DNA of 64,000 nt from Chitinophaga silvatica (GCF_003419895.1 NZ_QPMM01000016.1:25631-89630), one strand, 5' to 3'. Counted from the first letter of the stretch, positions 8,309-18,215 are shown. Numbers and translations: made by a program. The notes: generated by a model not told the origin, from the sequence alone.

Positions 8309-9166
8309 TTACCAGTTGCCCAGGCCTATACCGGTATCTCCCTGAGAAACATCACCGGTATCGAAGCCTTTCTTAAACCAGGCCATTCTTTGAGCCGAGG
8401 TACCGTGGGTAAAAGCATCAGGCACAACCTGTCCGGTAGCTGCTTTCTGTAATCTGTCGTCTCCTACAGCACTGGCAGCATTTAATCCGGATTCAATATC
8501 ACCCGGGTCCAGAATTTTGTTAGCTCTGTTGGCCCAGATACCAGCCAGGAAATCGGCTTGTAGTTCAAGCATAACGGAAAGCTTATTATATTCTTTCTCA
8601 CTCAGCCTCTCACGCATGGCCTGAAGTTTTCTGCTTATCCCTAACAGATTTTGAACGTGGTGTCCGACTTCATGGGCAATTACATAGGCCTTTGCGAAAT
8701 CGCCTTTCACGCCAAATTGTTGTTCCAGTTCCGTAAAAAAGGAAACATCCAGATACACTTTTTGATCTGCAGGGCAATAGAAAGGACCCATTGCCGATTC
8801 AGCAAATCCGCAGCCTGAGGTCGTACCTTTTTCGAAAAGTACCATCCCTGGAGCTTTATAAGTTTTGTTGTGCTGGGAAAATTCGGCTGTCCAGACTTTT
8901 TCTGTGCTTCGTAATACTTTCGAAGACATAATCTCAAAAGGTGAGGCATTCGCAGAAGTCAACTTTTCAGACGTTTCGCCGGCCGATTGTCCAGGCCCTT
9001 GTACCTGCTGTACGGCCTGCATTACCTGTTGAGGATCTTGTTTAAAGAGTAGAGCCAATATGATGATAACAATACCACCAATACCGCCGCCAATACCGAT
9101 AGATCGCATACCGCCACCACTACGTTTCTCGACGTTGTCACTCATTTCTTCATCATCCAGACGCAT
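8309..9166 (-). CDS. neutral zinc metallopeptidase, YpfJ family
   Basis: A 285-residue protein of the putative neutral zinc metallopeptidase family. A short charged cytosolic N-terminus leads to one membrane helix (IGIGGGIGGIVIIILALLF, about 22-41), then a soluble, presumably periplasmic domain. The zincin motif HEVGHH is at residues 165-170 (H165 and H169 zinc ligands, E166 catalytic); a third ligand region is ELQADFLAGIWA. Glycines near the start (RSGGGMRSIG) match family members. Physiological substrate is unknown. Confidence 0.88.
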   Translation of the reverse strand: MRLDDEEMSDNVEKRSGGGMRSIGIGGGIGGIVIIILALLFKQDPQQVMQAVQQVQGPGQSAGETSEKLTSANASPFEIMSSKVLRSTEKVWTAEFSQHNKTYKAPGMVLFEKGTTSGCGFAESAMGPFYCPADQKVYLDVSFFTELEQQFGVKGDFAKAYVIAHEVGHHVQNLLGISRKLQAMRERLSEKEYNKLSVMLELQADFLAGIWANRANKILDPGDIESGLNAASAVGDDRLQKAATGQVVPDAFTHGTSAQRMAWFKKGFDTGDVSQGDTGIGLGNW

Positions 9167-9313
9167 AAGATAGTTGCTTTAAAAAGGGGTGAAAAATTAC
9201 CCGAATGTACAGCTTTCAACGGGATTTGCAGACTTAAATCTGGCCTAAACAAAAGACTGTTTCACCTGTTAAATCTACACTACCATTTTTACTTAAAGCA
9301 AATCTGACTTCGC

Positions 9314-10324
9314 ATGCAAGCTAAACAAATACTACTGGCAAACAGACCAAAGGGATTACCCCAGAATTCCGATTTTAAAACTGTGACTGTTACACTCCCC
9401 GATCTCCGCGAAGGTGAAGTACTGATCAGGCCAATAGTGTTTTCAGTAGATCCGTATATGCGTGGCCGTATGAGCGACCGCAAATCGTATATCCCCCCAT
9501 TTGAAGTAGGCAAACCTTTAGAAGGAGGAGCTGTATCAGAAGTACTGGAGAGCAAAGACAGTAATTTTCAAACAGGCGACCGGGTTATGGTCAGTGGAAT
9601 ACGTCCGTACACGCCCTGGTCAACAGCTTCCATATTCCCCGGAAAAGATCTCAGAAAGGTAGATAACGATATAACCCCGTCTTACTACCTGGGAGTACTA
9701 GGGATGCCTGGCTTAACGGCTTATTTTGGTTTAATGAATATAGGAAAACCTAAAGCCGGAGAAACGGTTATGGTCAGCGGGGCTGCAGGAGCGGTTGGGA
9801 TAGTAGTCGGACAAATCGCCAAAATTAAAGGATGCAGGGTTGTTGGTATAGCAGGTGGATCAGAGAAAATTAAAATGCTTACCGATACATTCAATTTCGA
9901 TGCGGCCATAGATTATAAAGATAATCCAGATCTGAGTTTGGCTATTTCTACCGCCTGCCCCGATGGTATAGATATTTACTTCGATAATGTAGGTGGCGAA
10001 ATAAGCGATGCCGTATTTCCGCATCTCAATTTCTTTGCACGGGTAGCATTATGCGGACAGATCGCACTTTATAATACAACTGAAATACCTGTAGGCCCTA
10101 GAGTTCAACCTCTTATGGTTACACGTAGTATTTTAATGCAGGGATTTATCTATTCAAATTATGCTGCTGAATTTAAAGAAGCAATGAAACAATTAACAGC
10201 ATGGGTCAGAGATGGACAAATAAAATACGCTGAAACCATAGAAGAAGGTTTCGATCATTTACCGCAGGCATTTCTGGGTTTATTTTCAGGAAGAAACAGC
10301 GGTAAGATGATTGTGAAAGTGTAA
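9314..10324 (+). CDS. NADP-dependent zinc-independent MDR oxidoreductase
   Basis: A 336-residue medium-chain reductase of the leukotriene B4 dehydrogenase / prostaglandin reductase / CurA type. The GroES-like fold has the diagnostic VDPYMRGRM; the Rossmann fold has the nucleotide motif SGAAGAVGIVVGQIAK near 155-170; FDNVGG follows. The zinc-binding Cys/His of alcohol dehydrogenases are absent. These enzymes reduce the double bond of enones and enals using NADPH, often in detoxification. The fdhD gene starts 9 nt after it, so it may head that transcript. Confidence 0.85.
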   Translation: MQAKQILLANRPKGLPQNSDFKTVTVTLPDLREGEVLIRPIVFSVDPYMRGRMSDRKSYIPPFEVGKPLEGGAVSEVLESKDSNFQTGDRVMVSGIRPYTPWSTASIFPGKDLRKVDNDITPSYYLGVLGMPGLTAYFGLMNIGKPKAGETVMVSGAAGAVGIVVGQIAKIKGCRVVGIAGGSEKIKMLTDTFNFDAAIDYKDNPDLSLAISTACPDGIDIYFDNVGGEISDAVFPHLNFFARVALCGQIALYNTTEIPVGPRVQPLMVTRSILMQGFIYSNYAAEFKEAMKQLTAWVRDGQIKYAETIEEGFDHLPQAFLGLFSGRNSGKMIVKV

Positions 10325-10332
10325 ATTTACGT

Positions 10333-11148
10333 ATGATAAACGCAGTTGTATCAACCCACGTAATGAAAGTTGCCCAAAATGGCATAACTGAAACTGATGA
10401 TGTGCTGGCAACAGAAGCCCCTCTTCAGATCCAGTTGATGTATGAAAATATTACACAACAAATTTCAGTTACCATGCGTACCCCGGGCAGTGATAGCTCT
10501 CTTGCCACTGGTTTCTTATTTACTGAAGGTATCATTTCATCCTATAAAGAAATTGAATTTGTTGAACTAACAGAAACGCCTGAAGGAAGTATTGCTACAG
10601 TTCATCTTTCTGCTACGTCCCAACCCCAGCTTAAACAAATAAACAGAAGCTTTGTATCTACAGCTGCATGCGGGGTTTGCGGAAAAACTTCAATGGAAGA
10701 TATTCATACAGCAATTAGTAAAATAAATACAACCACTACTTTTCATGCCGAAGAATTATTCAGGCTACCTGAAACCCTACACCAGCAACAGGCACTATTT
10801 AATACAACTGGCGGGCTTCATGCAGCCGGATTATTTTCAGCCAAAGGCGAATTATTGATTTTGGAAGAAGATATTGGCAGACATAACGCTGTTGATAAGG
10901 TTATTGGCTCAGCAATAAAAGAGCCGGCAATTGACCGTAGTACCTGTTTGCTTTTATTAAGTGGAAGAGCCGGATTTGAACTAATACAAAAGGCCGCAAT
11001 GGCTGGCATTCCATTTATTGCATCTATCGGAGCACCATCCAGCATGGCTGTTGATATGGCTACTAAGTACAATATAACCTTAATAGGCTTTCTGAAAGCC
11101 CAGCGATTTAATATTTATAGTTTACCTGAAAGAATTATTTGCAAATAA
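10333..11148 (+). CDS. fdhD: formate dehydrogenase accessory sulfurtransferase FdhD
   Basis: A 271-residue FdhD. This cytosolic protein takes sulfur from IscS and transfers it to the molybdenum cofactor of formate dehydrogenase-type enzymes. The conserved cysteine loop is seen as STAACGVCGKTS (CXXC, about residues 115-118). The EEDIGRHNAVDKVIG stretch, LLLSGRAGFELIQKAAMAG and the C-terminal region match the family. It lies 9 nt upstream of the molybdopterin oxidoreductase gene, its expected client. Confidence 0.93.
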   Translation: MINAVVSTHVMKVAQNGITETDDVLATEAPLQIQLMYENITQQISVTMRTPGSDSSLATGFLFTEGIISSYKEIEFVELTETPEGSIATVHLSATSQPQLKQINRSFVSTAACGVCGKTSMEDIHTAISKINTTTTFHAEELFRLPETLHQQQALFNTTGGLHAAGLFSAKGELLILEEDIGRHNAVDKVIGSAIKEPAIDRSTCLLLLSGRAGFELIQKAAMAGIPFIASIGAPSSMAVDMATKYNITLIGFLKAQRFNIYSLPERIICK

Positions 11149-11157
11149 AATAAGGGT

Positions 11158-13452
11158 ATGGATACAGCAGAAAATCCAATAAAATTCACCGGCATCAGAC
11201 TTTCCAAGCCTAAAAAGGTGGCAGCCGGGTTACCTGCCGTAGTATCGAGCATGCGCCATATACTGGAAGAAATGAATGCTTTCAGAGGTATGAAAGCATT
11301 ATTGCAGCTCAACCAGAAAAAAGGATTTGATTGCCCTGGCTGTGCCTGGCCAGATCCGGATGATGAAAGATCCCCCGTTGCTGAATACTGTGAAAATGGT
11401 GCTAAAGCTATTGCTGAAGAAGCTACAACTAAAAAATTGCACGGCGATTTCTTTGCCCAACATACTATTGAGGAATTAGGTCAGTTAACTGATTATGAGA
11501 TAGGAAAGAAAGGAAGAATCGCCGAACCTGTATACCTGGCCCCAGGAAGCACCAACTATGTACCTATTAGCTGGGATAAAGCATATGAACTAATTGCAAA
11601 CAGGCTCAATAACCTAAGTTCACCTAATGAAGCCGTTTTCTATACTTCCGGCAGAACCAGTAATGAAGCTGCATTTTTATATCAGCTAATGGTTCGGCAA
11701 TATGGCACCAATAATCTGCCCGATTGTTCAAATATGTGTCATGAATCCAGTGGTGTGGCGCTGACGGCAGCACTTGGAATAGGAAAAGGCTCAGTGACCC
11801 TGGAAGACGTACATGATGCAGAAGTAATTATCATTCTCGGCCAAAACCCTGGTACTAATCACCCCCGTATGCTTACTGCCCTACAAAAGGCAAAAGACAA
11901 GGGGGCCATCATCATAGCTGTAAATCCTATTCCGGAAACCGGATTAATCAGCTTTCTGAACCCACAGACGATAAAAGGAATTCTGAACATCCCTACTCCC
12001 CTTACTGACTTATTTCTGCAGGTAAAAATTAATGGTGATATGGCCTTGCTGAAGGCGCTATCCATTCTTTTGCTTGAAAAAGAAAAGAATCAACCAGGAA
12101 GTGTTTTTGATTCAGAATTCATTGAAAACAACACCAGGGGATACCAGGAATACATCGCCCATCTGGAAGAGTTAGACCTGGCTTCTCTTATCGAAACCTG
12201 CGGGGTACCACTGGAACAACTGGCAGAAGCCGCCAAGATCATCGCCGGGAAGCAGAAAATCATTGCATGCTGGGCAATGGGATTAACTCAACATAAAAAC
12301 GCTGTAGATACCATTCGTGAAGTCGTAAACCTGCTGCTATTAAAAGGTAGTATTGGCAAGCAAGGAGCCGGTGTATGCCCTGTAAGAGGTCATAGTAATG
12401 TGCAGGGCGACAGAACAATGGGTATATACGAAAAGCCTTCGGATGTATTTCTGGATCGTCTGGATACTGTATTTAATATACAAAGTCCACGTGCTCATGG
12501 CTATGACGTAGTACAGGCCATTCATGCGATGCACGATGGAAGGGCAAAAGTCTTTATTGCCATGGGCGGTAATTTTCTTTCTGCCACTCCGGACACCAAT
12601 TATACAGCACAGGCACTTAGAAATTGTGATTTAACCGTTCACGTTTCCACTAAACTCAACCGCAGTCACCTCGTTCATGGTAAAGAAGCCATAATACTTC
12701 CTTGTCTGGGCAGAAGTGATAAGGATATAGTAAATGGGGAGCAGCAATTTGTTAGCTGTGAAAATTCAATGGGAGTAGTACAGTCATCCCGCGGAAATTT
12801 GCATCCGGTTTCTGACCTCCTGAAGAGTGAACCAACAATCGTTTGCGAATTAGCTACTGCCATCTTTGGTACTCACTCTCCCATTTCCTGGAATCAATAC
12901 ATGCAACATTATGACAGGATTCGGGATGCTATTGCACAGGTAATTCCGGGATTTGAAGACTATAATTTAAAAGTACGGCATCCTGGTGGCTTTTACCTAC
13001 CGAATGGGGCCAGAGAAGGACGATTCAATACCCATAGTGGCAAAGCTAATTTTAATATTGCGGAAGTAACATTTCCGGAAGTAAGAAAGGGGGAATATCT
13101 GATGATGACCATTCGTAGTCACGATCAGTTTAATACAACGATCTATGGATTGAATGACAGATACAGAGGGGTTTACAATGAAAGGCGGGTCGTATTTATG
13201 AATTCCAAAGATATTGAACACGAAGGATTGAAAAGCGGACAGCTTGTTGATCTTTATAATTATGAAGATGGGAAAACAAGAGTAGCACCGGGTTTCATAG
13301 TAATTCCATATGATATACCAATCGGATGTACGGCTACTTACTTCCCTGAAACAAATGTATTGGTTCCTGTAAATAGCGTAGCAGATCAAAGCAATACACC
13401 AGTATCCAAATCGGTTATTATTCAAATAAAATCATCAACCATAAAATCATAG
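11158..13452 (+). CDS. FdhF/YdeP-type molybdopterin oxidoreductase
   Basis: A 764-residue molybdopterin-dependent oxidoreductase matching YdeP (~760 aa) rather than classical formate dehydrogenase. Cysteines near the start (C59, C62, C78 in DCPGCAWPDP...EYC) could bind an Fe-S cluster. The Mo-ligand position, selenocysteine in E. coli FdhF, is Cys194 in CSNMCHESSG. Pterin-binding segments include ILGQNPGTNHPRML, PVRGHSNVQGDRTMG and the C-terminal RSHDQFNTTIYGLNDRYRGV. No Tat signal is seen, so it is cytosolic. Substrate is not proven: YdeP homologues are linked to acid resistance, and the adjacent fdhD supports a sulfurated Mo centre. Confidence 0.88.
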   Translation: MDTAENPIKFTGIRLSKPKKVAAGLPAVVSSMRHILEEMNAFRGMKALLQLNQKKGFDCPGCAWPDPDDERSPVAEYCENGAKAIAEEATTKKLHGDFFAQHTIEELGQLTDYEIGKKGRIAEPVYLAPGSTNYVPISWDKAYELIANRLNNLSSPNEAVFYTSGRTSNEAAFLYQLMVRQYGTNNLPDCSNMCHESSGVALTAALGIGKGSVTLEDVHDAEVIIILGQNPGTNHPRMLTALQKAKDKGAIIIAVNPIPETGLISFLNPQTIKGILNIPTPLTDLFLQVKINGDMALLKALSILLLEKEKNQPGSVFDSEFIENNTRGYQEYIAHLEELDLASLIETCGVPLEQLAEAAKIIAGKQKIIACWAMGLTQHKNAVDTIREVVNLLLLKGSIGKQGAGVCPVRGHSNVQGDRTMGIYEKPSDVFLDRLDTVFNIQSPRAHGYDVVQAIHAMHDGRAKVFIAMGGNFLSATPDTNYTAQALRNCDLTVHVSTKLNRSHLVHGKEAIILPCLGRSDKDIVNGEQQFVSCENSMGVVQSSRGNLHPVSDLLKSEPTIVCELATAIFGTHSPISWNQYMQHYDRIRDAIAQVIPGFEDYNLKVRHPGGFYLPNGAREGRFNTHSGKANFNIAEVTFPEVRKGEYLMMTIRSHDQFNTTIYGLNDRYRGVYNERRVVFMNSKDIEHEGLKSGQLVDLYNYEDGKTRVAPGFIVIPYDIPIGCTATYFPETNVLVPVNSVADQSNTPVSKSVIIQIKSSTIKS

Positions 13453-13455
13453 CAA

Positions 13456-14007
13456 ATGAAACCCATTATCTGGAAGGCGACTAAGTGGCCTGCGATTGAA
13501 TATTTCACATTGCAGAATAAAGGTCAGGGTATGGTTGCATCGGGAAGCATAAATGGTGTAAAGGATCAGATTCCATTTTGCATACGATATAAAGTTGAAT
13601 TAACAGCAGATTGGCGGATTACAACCTTTCATATCAGAGAAGAAAGCATACAGTCAAAAGAACTTATTCTAACCTCTGATCTTGAAGGGCATTGGTTTGA
13701 TAAAGACAATAATCAAATTGAACTTTTCGATAACTGCCTGGATATAGATATTTCCTTAACACCCTTTACCAATACACTGCCGATAAAGCGACTGCAATTC
13801 GATAATAAAGAAAGTAAAGTATTGGATATCCTTTACATTAAGCTCCCCGAATTTGAATTACAGAAAGTACAGCAACGCTATACCAGAATCACACAACATG
13901 AATATCTATATGAAAATATAAGTACCGATTTCAGTGCTAAAATACCTTACGACGAGTTTTATCTTGTCAAAAACTATCCGGGAATTTTTGAGCGAATAAC
14001 ATATTAG
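13456..14007 (+). CDS. putative glycolipid-binding family protein (DUF1089-like)
   Basis: A 183-residue soluble protein without signal peptide, 3 nt after the oxidoreductase gene. The repeated beta-strand pattern and motifs (IEYFTLQNKGQGMVASGSI, IRYKVELTADWRITTF, DLEGHWF, DNCLDIDISLTPFTNTLPIKRL) match the putative glycolipid-binding family. In that family the two-fold beta architecture resembles lipoprotein localisation factors, but no function is proven. Its 3' end overlaps the convergent flavin enzyme gene by 4 nt. Confidence 0.75.
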   Translation: MKPIIWKATKWPAIEYFTLQNKGQGMVASGSINGVKDQIPFCIRYKVELTADWRITTFHIREESIQSKELILTSDLEGHWFDKDNNQIELFDNCLDIDISLTPFTNTLPIKRLQFDNKESKVLDILYIKLPEFELQKVQQRYTRITQHEYLYENISTDFSAKIPYDEFYLVKNYPGIFERITY

Positions 14008-15068
14008 CGAGACAGCGCTTCGGTTTCCCTGATCAATTCAGAAAAAATATCTGCACTTTTCCAGGTTTTAGCTTTTGCAGCACTTTGTCCGGCCCACATA
14101 ATCAGGAACTCTGGCTTATCCAGTTCTCTGGCTAGTTTACGGATTGGCTGTGTCAATTCGTTCTGATACGGATACCCTACAATAGGCAGGCCTGAAGCTT
14201 CAATTTCGGCAAGTAATTTATTTCTGATCCCTCTTGCCCATCTGCCGGTAAATGATTTGGTTAGTACAGTATCAGTATCTGCCAGCTTAGCGATTTCTTC
14301 TTTATGAGCAGGAGTAGCAAGGCTCTCATTAGATCTGAGAAATAAGCTACCGACCTGAACACCTTCAGCACCCAGATTAAAAGCAGCTAATAAGGTTCTG
14401 CCATCCATTATTCCACCAGCTGCAATTACGGGAACGCGTATACGATCAACAATCTGTGGAACCAGAGACATAGTACCTACTTGTGGGAGCGTTGTACCAA
14501 GAAAAGAACCTCTATGGCCGCCAGCTTCTATTCCTTGCGCCACAATTATATCTGTACCAGCCTCTTTCAGTGCCACAGCTTCTTCCACAGAAGTAGCAGT
14601 TCCTATTGAAATGATCTGATTTTCTTTAAATAATTTATATCCTTCCTTATCAGGCATTCCGAAAGTGAAGCTCACCAATTTAACTCCAGCTGCTATAATA
14701 ACAGGTAATTGTTCTCTCCAGGAGTAAAACGGTACAGTATCAAAATTTACAGGAGGAACAGCCAAACGGTTTGCGCCATACAGGAACTGCAGGAAGTCTT
14801 GCATTTCGTTGAAAGCATTCTGATCGTATGATGGAGCGAGGTCGTATACAAACATATTAACTGCAAAAGGAGCTGAAGTCAGTGCTTTAACCTCTCTGAT
14901 TAGTGCACCTGCTTTTTCAGGAGATAAACCACCTACAGGTAGCGAACCTAAACCACCACTATTACTTACGGCAGCTACCATGGCAGGAGTAGTAATTCCC
15001 AGCATGGGCGCCTGAATAACCGGATAAGTAATCCCTAATAAACGAGTTAATTCATTCTTCCATTCCAT
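14004..15068 (-). CDS. NAD(P)H-dependent flavin oxidoreductase / nitronate monooxygenase
   Basis: A 354-residue TIM-barrel FMN enzyme. Landmarks: YPVIQAPMLGITTPAMVAAVSNSGGLGSL at the N-terminus, the FMN-binding region IIVAQGIEAGGHRG with the catalytic-type His, and VIAAGGIMDGR...LGAEGVQVGSLFLRSNES. Family members oxidise alkyl nitronates or reduce quinones using FMN. The start at 15068 (MEWKNELTRLL) is preferred over a weak upstream start because it fits the usual N-terminus. Confidence 0.88.
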   Translation of the reverse strand: MEWKNELTRLLGITYPVIQAPMLGITTPAMVAAVSNSGGLGSLPVGGLSPEKAGALIREVKALTSAPFAVNMFVYDLAPSYDQNAFNEMQDFLQFLYGANRLAVPPVNFDTVPFYSWREQLPVIIAAGVKLVSFTFGMPDKEGYKLFKENQIISIGTATSVEEAVALKEAGTDIIVAQGIEAGGHRGSFLGTTLPQVGTMSLVPQIVDRIRVPVIAAGGIMDGRTLLAAFNLGAEGVQVGSLFLRSNESLATPAHKEEIAKLADTDTVLTKSFTGRWARGIRNKLLAEIEASGLPIVGYPYQNELTQPIRKLARELDKPEFLIMWAGQSAAKAKTWKSADIFSELIRETEALSR

Positions 15069-15107
15069 GACGGATAATTTGATGTAAAAATACAAAAGTT
15101 AATACAA

Positions 15108-17126
15108 TCAACGGAACTGTAATACTGTTGGTGCTTTCAGAGCAGATACATCAAACTTGAAATCGACAATGGTAGTGATTTCAAGTCGGAAACTCTTAAC
15201 AGGATAGGGAGCATTGGGATAATAGTAGCCAGAAGCACTAATGGTATTGAGCGCGAGATTTTCATTCCTTACCCTGAATCCACCTCCTATTCCAAGATAG
15301 ACAGGATTCTTAAACAGTGCATTATCCTTATAATTTAAGATTGCAGTTTGTAAGTCTGTGAAGAAATTGAATTTGAAACCCAGGATTTTCAATGGGCTAT
15401 AATATACGGTTTGAGCATCTGCTCTCAGGCGCTGGTAACCATTTAACTTAGTATCTCTATAGCCCCAGATACCATATTCCACATTAATGTTTAATGGTTT
15501 ATTGAAATAAGGGTTTGGACTATTAAGATAATCTGCAGTAAAAAACTGCCGGAACCGGGAGTGGCCAACATACACCATTCTGCTATAATATTCAAGGCTG
15601 GCATGAATTACAGCATCTTCAATTTTATGGTTCAGCCAATAATTACCAATGCCGAAGGTAGTATTAAAAAGACCTTGTCTGAGTGTCGTCCAAAATTTCT
15701 GCGCATTAATTCCGGTATAAAGCCGTCTTCTATCCCGCCAGGATTCCCAGCCACCGGTAGCACTAATATTATATCCCAGAGGAATATCCTCCGTTCGGCC
15801 AAATCCGAAGAAATAATGTGCTTTAAAATAATCAATTCTATAGGCTTGCAATTCCAGCAGGTAGAGTCGATGGTTATTATAAACCGGATCATCTTTATAG
15901 CGTTCCTGATCCGGCTTTCGCTGGAAAGCCAGATTATAGTGCCTGGCTAGTATAGCAACATTAGGCTTGTTACCGATTGTGCCATCATGCCTGTAGTTAT
16001 TAATAAAGTTGTATCCTACCCATCCGTCAATGATACTATATCGATAATCCCTGTAGGCAGTATCGCCATTTTCAGGTGTTAAGCCCCGGATGTTGATAGA
16101 CCAGTTTTCGGCCACAGTTAATCCGCCTACCCATTTGGCCGAATTTCTGAATAAGGGGCGGGTAAGATCTATATAGAAGGAGCCTTCATAGGCATTGGTA
16201 TCGAGTTGGGCGAAGTTATTTAATGTCGTATAGCCAGCGGCGAGGTCAATAAAGGAACCGAACATATTGTACTTAGTGTAGCGGAATTCTGTATTCCAGA
16301 CAGGATTATAATCGGTTCTCCATTGAAGTCCGACTCTGACTCCCTGCCCTGCACCAAACAAATCGTTGTTACTAATACTTCCTCTGATATTATCCGGGCT
16401 TACCTGGGAAACATCAATACCATATTCGAAGAGGTCTTTTGTTACCACTTCAATATCTACAGAATCTCCAACATGTTGTTTGACATAAATTCTGGCATCC
16501 TGAATAAATGGGCGGTTACGTAGGTAACGTTCATTGTCGGCCATTTCAAACGGGTCGAGCTGCTGATCTTCCTTGAAGAAGAGTGACTGGCGGATTACCC
16601 ATTCTCTGGAATCGTAATGCAGTCGGTTTGCCAGCTTGATTAATCCCATATTGGTGGTGAACGTAGTATCATTGATGTTACTTGGCCCGAAAACCTTCAC
16701 TTTTCTATAGTAGATACTTCGTATCACTTTTCCGGCAAAAGGGGTAAAATATTTCTCACTTTTAATGATAGTACTATCATCATTGGTTGGAATGGGTTCG
16801 TCTTGTTTGGTTATTTTCTTGATAAATGTCTGTCTGTATTCCTTTTTGCGTAAAGAATCCCGGTATTCACCAATTTTTTTGAAGATCCCGTTTTTGTGGA
16901 TTCCGGTATCGGTATGAGGCTGCTTAAATAAAGGATGATCCTTATGGGCAGAGGTGTCTGGCAGTAATGGACTACGGTATTTGCTGGTAAAAGGAATGGT
17001 ATCCGGGCCTGAAACATTAATCTGGCCATAGCCAACAACGCAATATAACTGGCAGATTAGCCAGATTGTGACAGTAATGGTAGGCCATATTTTAGACAAA
17101 TACCTCAAGATTAGCAGTAGAAACAA
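15108..17126 (-). CDS. Omp85-like outer membrane protein (BamA/TamA superfamily)
   Basis: A protein of about 670 residues. A hydrophobic signal segment (LSKIWPTITVTIWLICQL...GYGQ) is followed by a linker, POTRA-like segments around 130-230 (VIRSIYYRKVKVFG, FEMADNERYLRNRPFIQDARIYVK), then a long beta-strand region to the C-terminus ending ...PTVLQFR, as in D15/BamA-type barrels. An in-frame stop immediately precedes the TTG at 17126 and no ATG occurs before the domain, so initiation must be at a TTG (17126, 17108 or 17099). Role in protein or lipid insertion is inferred from the fold. Confidence 0.7.
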   Translation of the reverse strand: MFLLLILRYLSKIWPTITVTIWLICQLYCVVGYGQINVSGPDTIPFTSKYRSPLLPDTSAHKDHPLFKQPHTDTGIHKNGIFKKIGEYRDSLRKKEYRQTFIKKITKQDEPIPTNDDSTIIKSEKYFTPFAGKVIRSIYYRKVKVFGPSNINDTTFTTNMGLIKLANRLHYDSREWVIRQSLFFKEDQQLDPFEMADNERYLRNRPFIQDARIYVKQHVGDSVDIEVVTKDLFEYGIDVSQVSPDNIRGSISNNDLFGAGQGVRVGLQWRTDYNPVWNTEFRYTKYNMFGSFIDLAAGYTTLNNFAQLDTNAYEGSFYIDLTRPLFRNSAKWVGGLTVAENWSINIRGLTPENGDTAYRDYRYSIIDGWVGYNFINNYRHDGTIGNKPNVAILARHYNLAFQRKPDQERYKDDPVYNNHRLYLLELQAYRIDYFKAHYFFGFGRTEDIPLGYNISATGGWESWRDRRRLYTGINAQKFWTTLRQGLFNTTFGIGNYWLNHKIEDAVIHASLEYYSRMVYVGHSRFRQFFTADYLNSPNPYFNKPLNINVEYGIWGYRDTKLNGYQRLRADAQTVYYSPLKILGFKFNFFTDLQTAILNYKDNALFKNPVYLGIGGGFRVRNENLALNTISASGYYYPNAPYPVKSFRLEITTIVDFKFDVSALKAPTVLQFR

Positions 17127-17242
17127 TTATATCGAAAAAAAACGGAATTACAACAGTATTGTACTACCGGAATGATAATTGTTTACTGACTTAAGAACGT
17201 ATCCAATCAAGAACATATTATTCACCATCAAAACAACTGCTT

Positions 17243-17407
17243 ATGTTACGTTGGGCATTAATCTTCTTCATTGTAGCCATTATCGCAGCCATTTTTGGGT
17301 TTGGGGGAATAGCTGCTGGAGCAGTATCAATAGCGAAAATATTATTCTTTATTTTTCTGGTGCTGTTTGTGATATCGTTAATTGGAGGATTAGTTAAAAA
17401 ACAGTAA
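17243..17407 (+). CDS. DUF1328 small membrane protein
   Basis: A 54-residue protein, MLRWALIFFIVAIIAAIFGF at its start, with two hydrophobic helices joined by GGIAAGAVSIAK and ending GGLVKKQ. The sequence and length match the YtjA/DUF1328 family of small inner-membrane proteins, often stress-induced and of unknown role. The gene stands alone and is followed by a perfect 16-bp terminator. Confidence 0.9.
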   Translation: MLRWALIFFIVAIIAAIFGFGGIAAGAVSIAKILFFIFLVLFVISLIGGLVKKQ

Positions 17408-17418
17408 TACTAAACATG

Positions 17419-17456
17419 CATAATGAATTGCTGATACGTTTCAGCAATTCATTATG
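17419..17456. terminator. bidirectional terminator, 16-bp stem
   Basis: CATAATGAATTGCTGA (17419-17434) is perfectly complementary to TCAGCAATTCATTATG (17441-17456), loop TACGTT. It lies between the convergent DUF1328 and DUF695 genes. Confidence 0.85.
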
Positions 17457-18215
17457 TTATTTCATGATGCTGGTTTCCCAACCATCATACAGTGCGTTGA
17501 CTTGCTGAGATAACTCCCATAGCCCCATAACTACACTATTGACAGCAGATTCACTTGCTTTATCGTTTCGCGAAATACAAAGTTTGAAAGGGAATTCGGG
17601 GTTTTCTGTACCATCTTCCTTGATCAGGGTAAAACCATTTTCCTTTATATGTTCCCAAAACAGGGTTCTATCCTCAATTGTTTTGAAATGAATCCAATGT
17701 TCGATGGGGCGTAGCTTTTCGGCTACATCTCCATGCTGTTGCAGCATTCTTAGTACCTTACGGTTCTGAATGCGCTGAAATTCGTAAACATCAGGAAACA
17801 GGTAATCGAAATATAATTCCCAGTTATTATCTTCCTTTACTCCAAAATCATAACGATAATCAGGGAAAGAAATCATTACATCAGAAATGTACTTATCGTG
17901 TAATATAGTTTCTCCAACATAGAAGTAAAAATCACGAACACCGTTAGAATAAGTTCTACCTACAAATTGCGCATCCAGTTTGGTTTGTAATACATCTACC
18001 AGTTTATCTTCTATTTCACCCATTATTGCAAATTCGGTATCCTTGGGAAATCCGTCTTCACGTGGATTATTCAAATATACAGTGATATATATGGCATTGG
18101 GCTTTTCCTTCAAGGGTGCAAATCGTCTCAAATCAAGGTCAAGGCCAATTACTGCTGGACTTTCTTCAATATGGCACGTATAAATATCCCAGTCCGGGCG
18201 GTAATCCTTATGCAT
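17457..18215 (-). CDS. DUF695 / RraB-like domain protein
   Basis: A 252-residue cytosolic protein. The first ~135 residues look like DUF695 (begins DWDIYTCHIEESPAVIGLDLDLR). The C-terminal ~100 residues (VLRMLQQHGDVAEKLRPIEHWIHF to the end) resemble the regulator of ribonuclease activity B fold, which binds RNase E in enterobacteria. Whether it touches RNA decay here is unknown. The gene stands alone, ending in the shared terminator. Confidence 0.75.
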   Translation of the reverse strand: MHKDYRPDWDIYTCHIEESPAVIGLDLDLRRFAPLKEKPNAIYITVYLNNPREDGFPKDTEFAIMGEIEDKLVDVLQTKLDAQFVGRTYSNGVRDFYFYVGETILHDKYISDVMISFPDYRYDFGVKEDNNWELYFDYLFPDVYEFQRIQNRKVLRMLQQHGDVAEKLRPIEHWIHFKTIEDRTLFWEHIKENGFTLIKEDGTENPEFPFKLCISRNDKASESAVNSVVMGLWELSQQVNALYDGWETSIMK

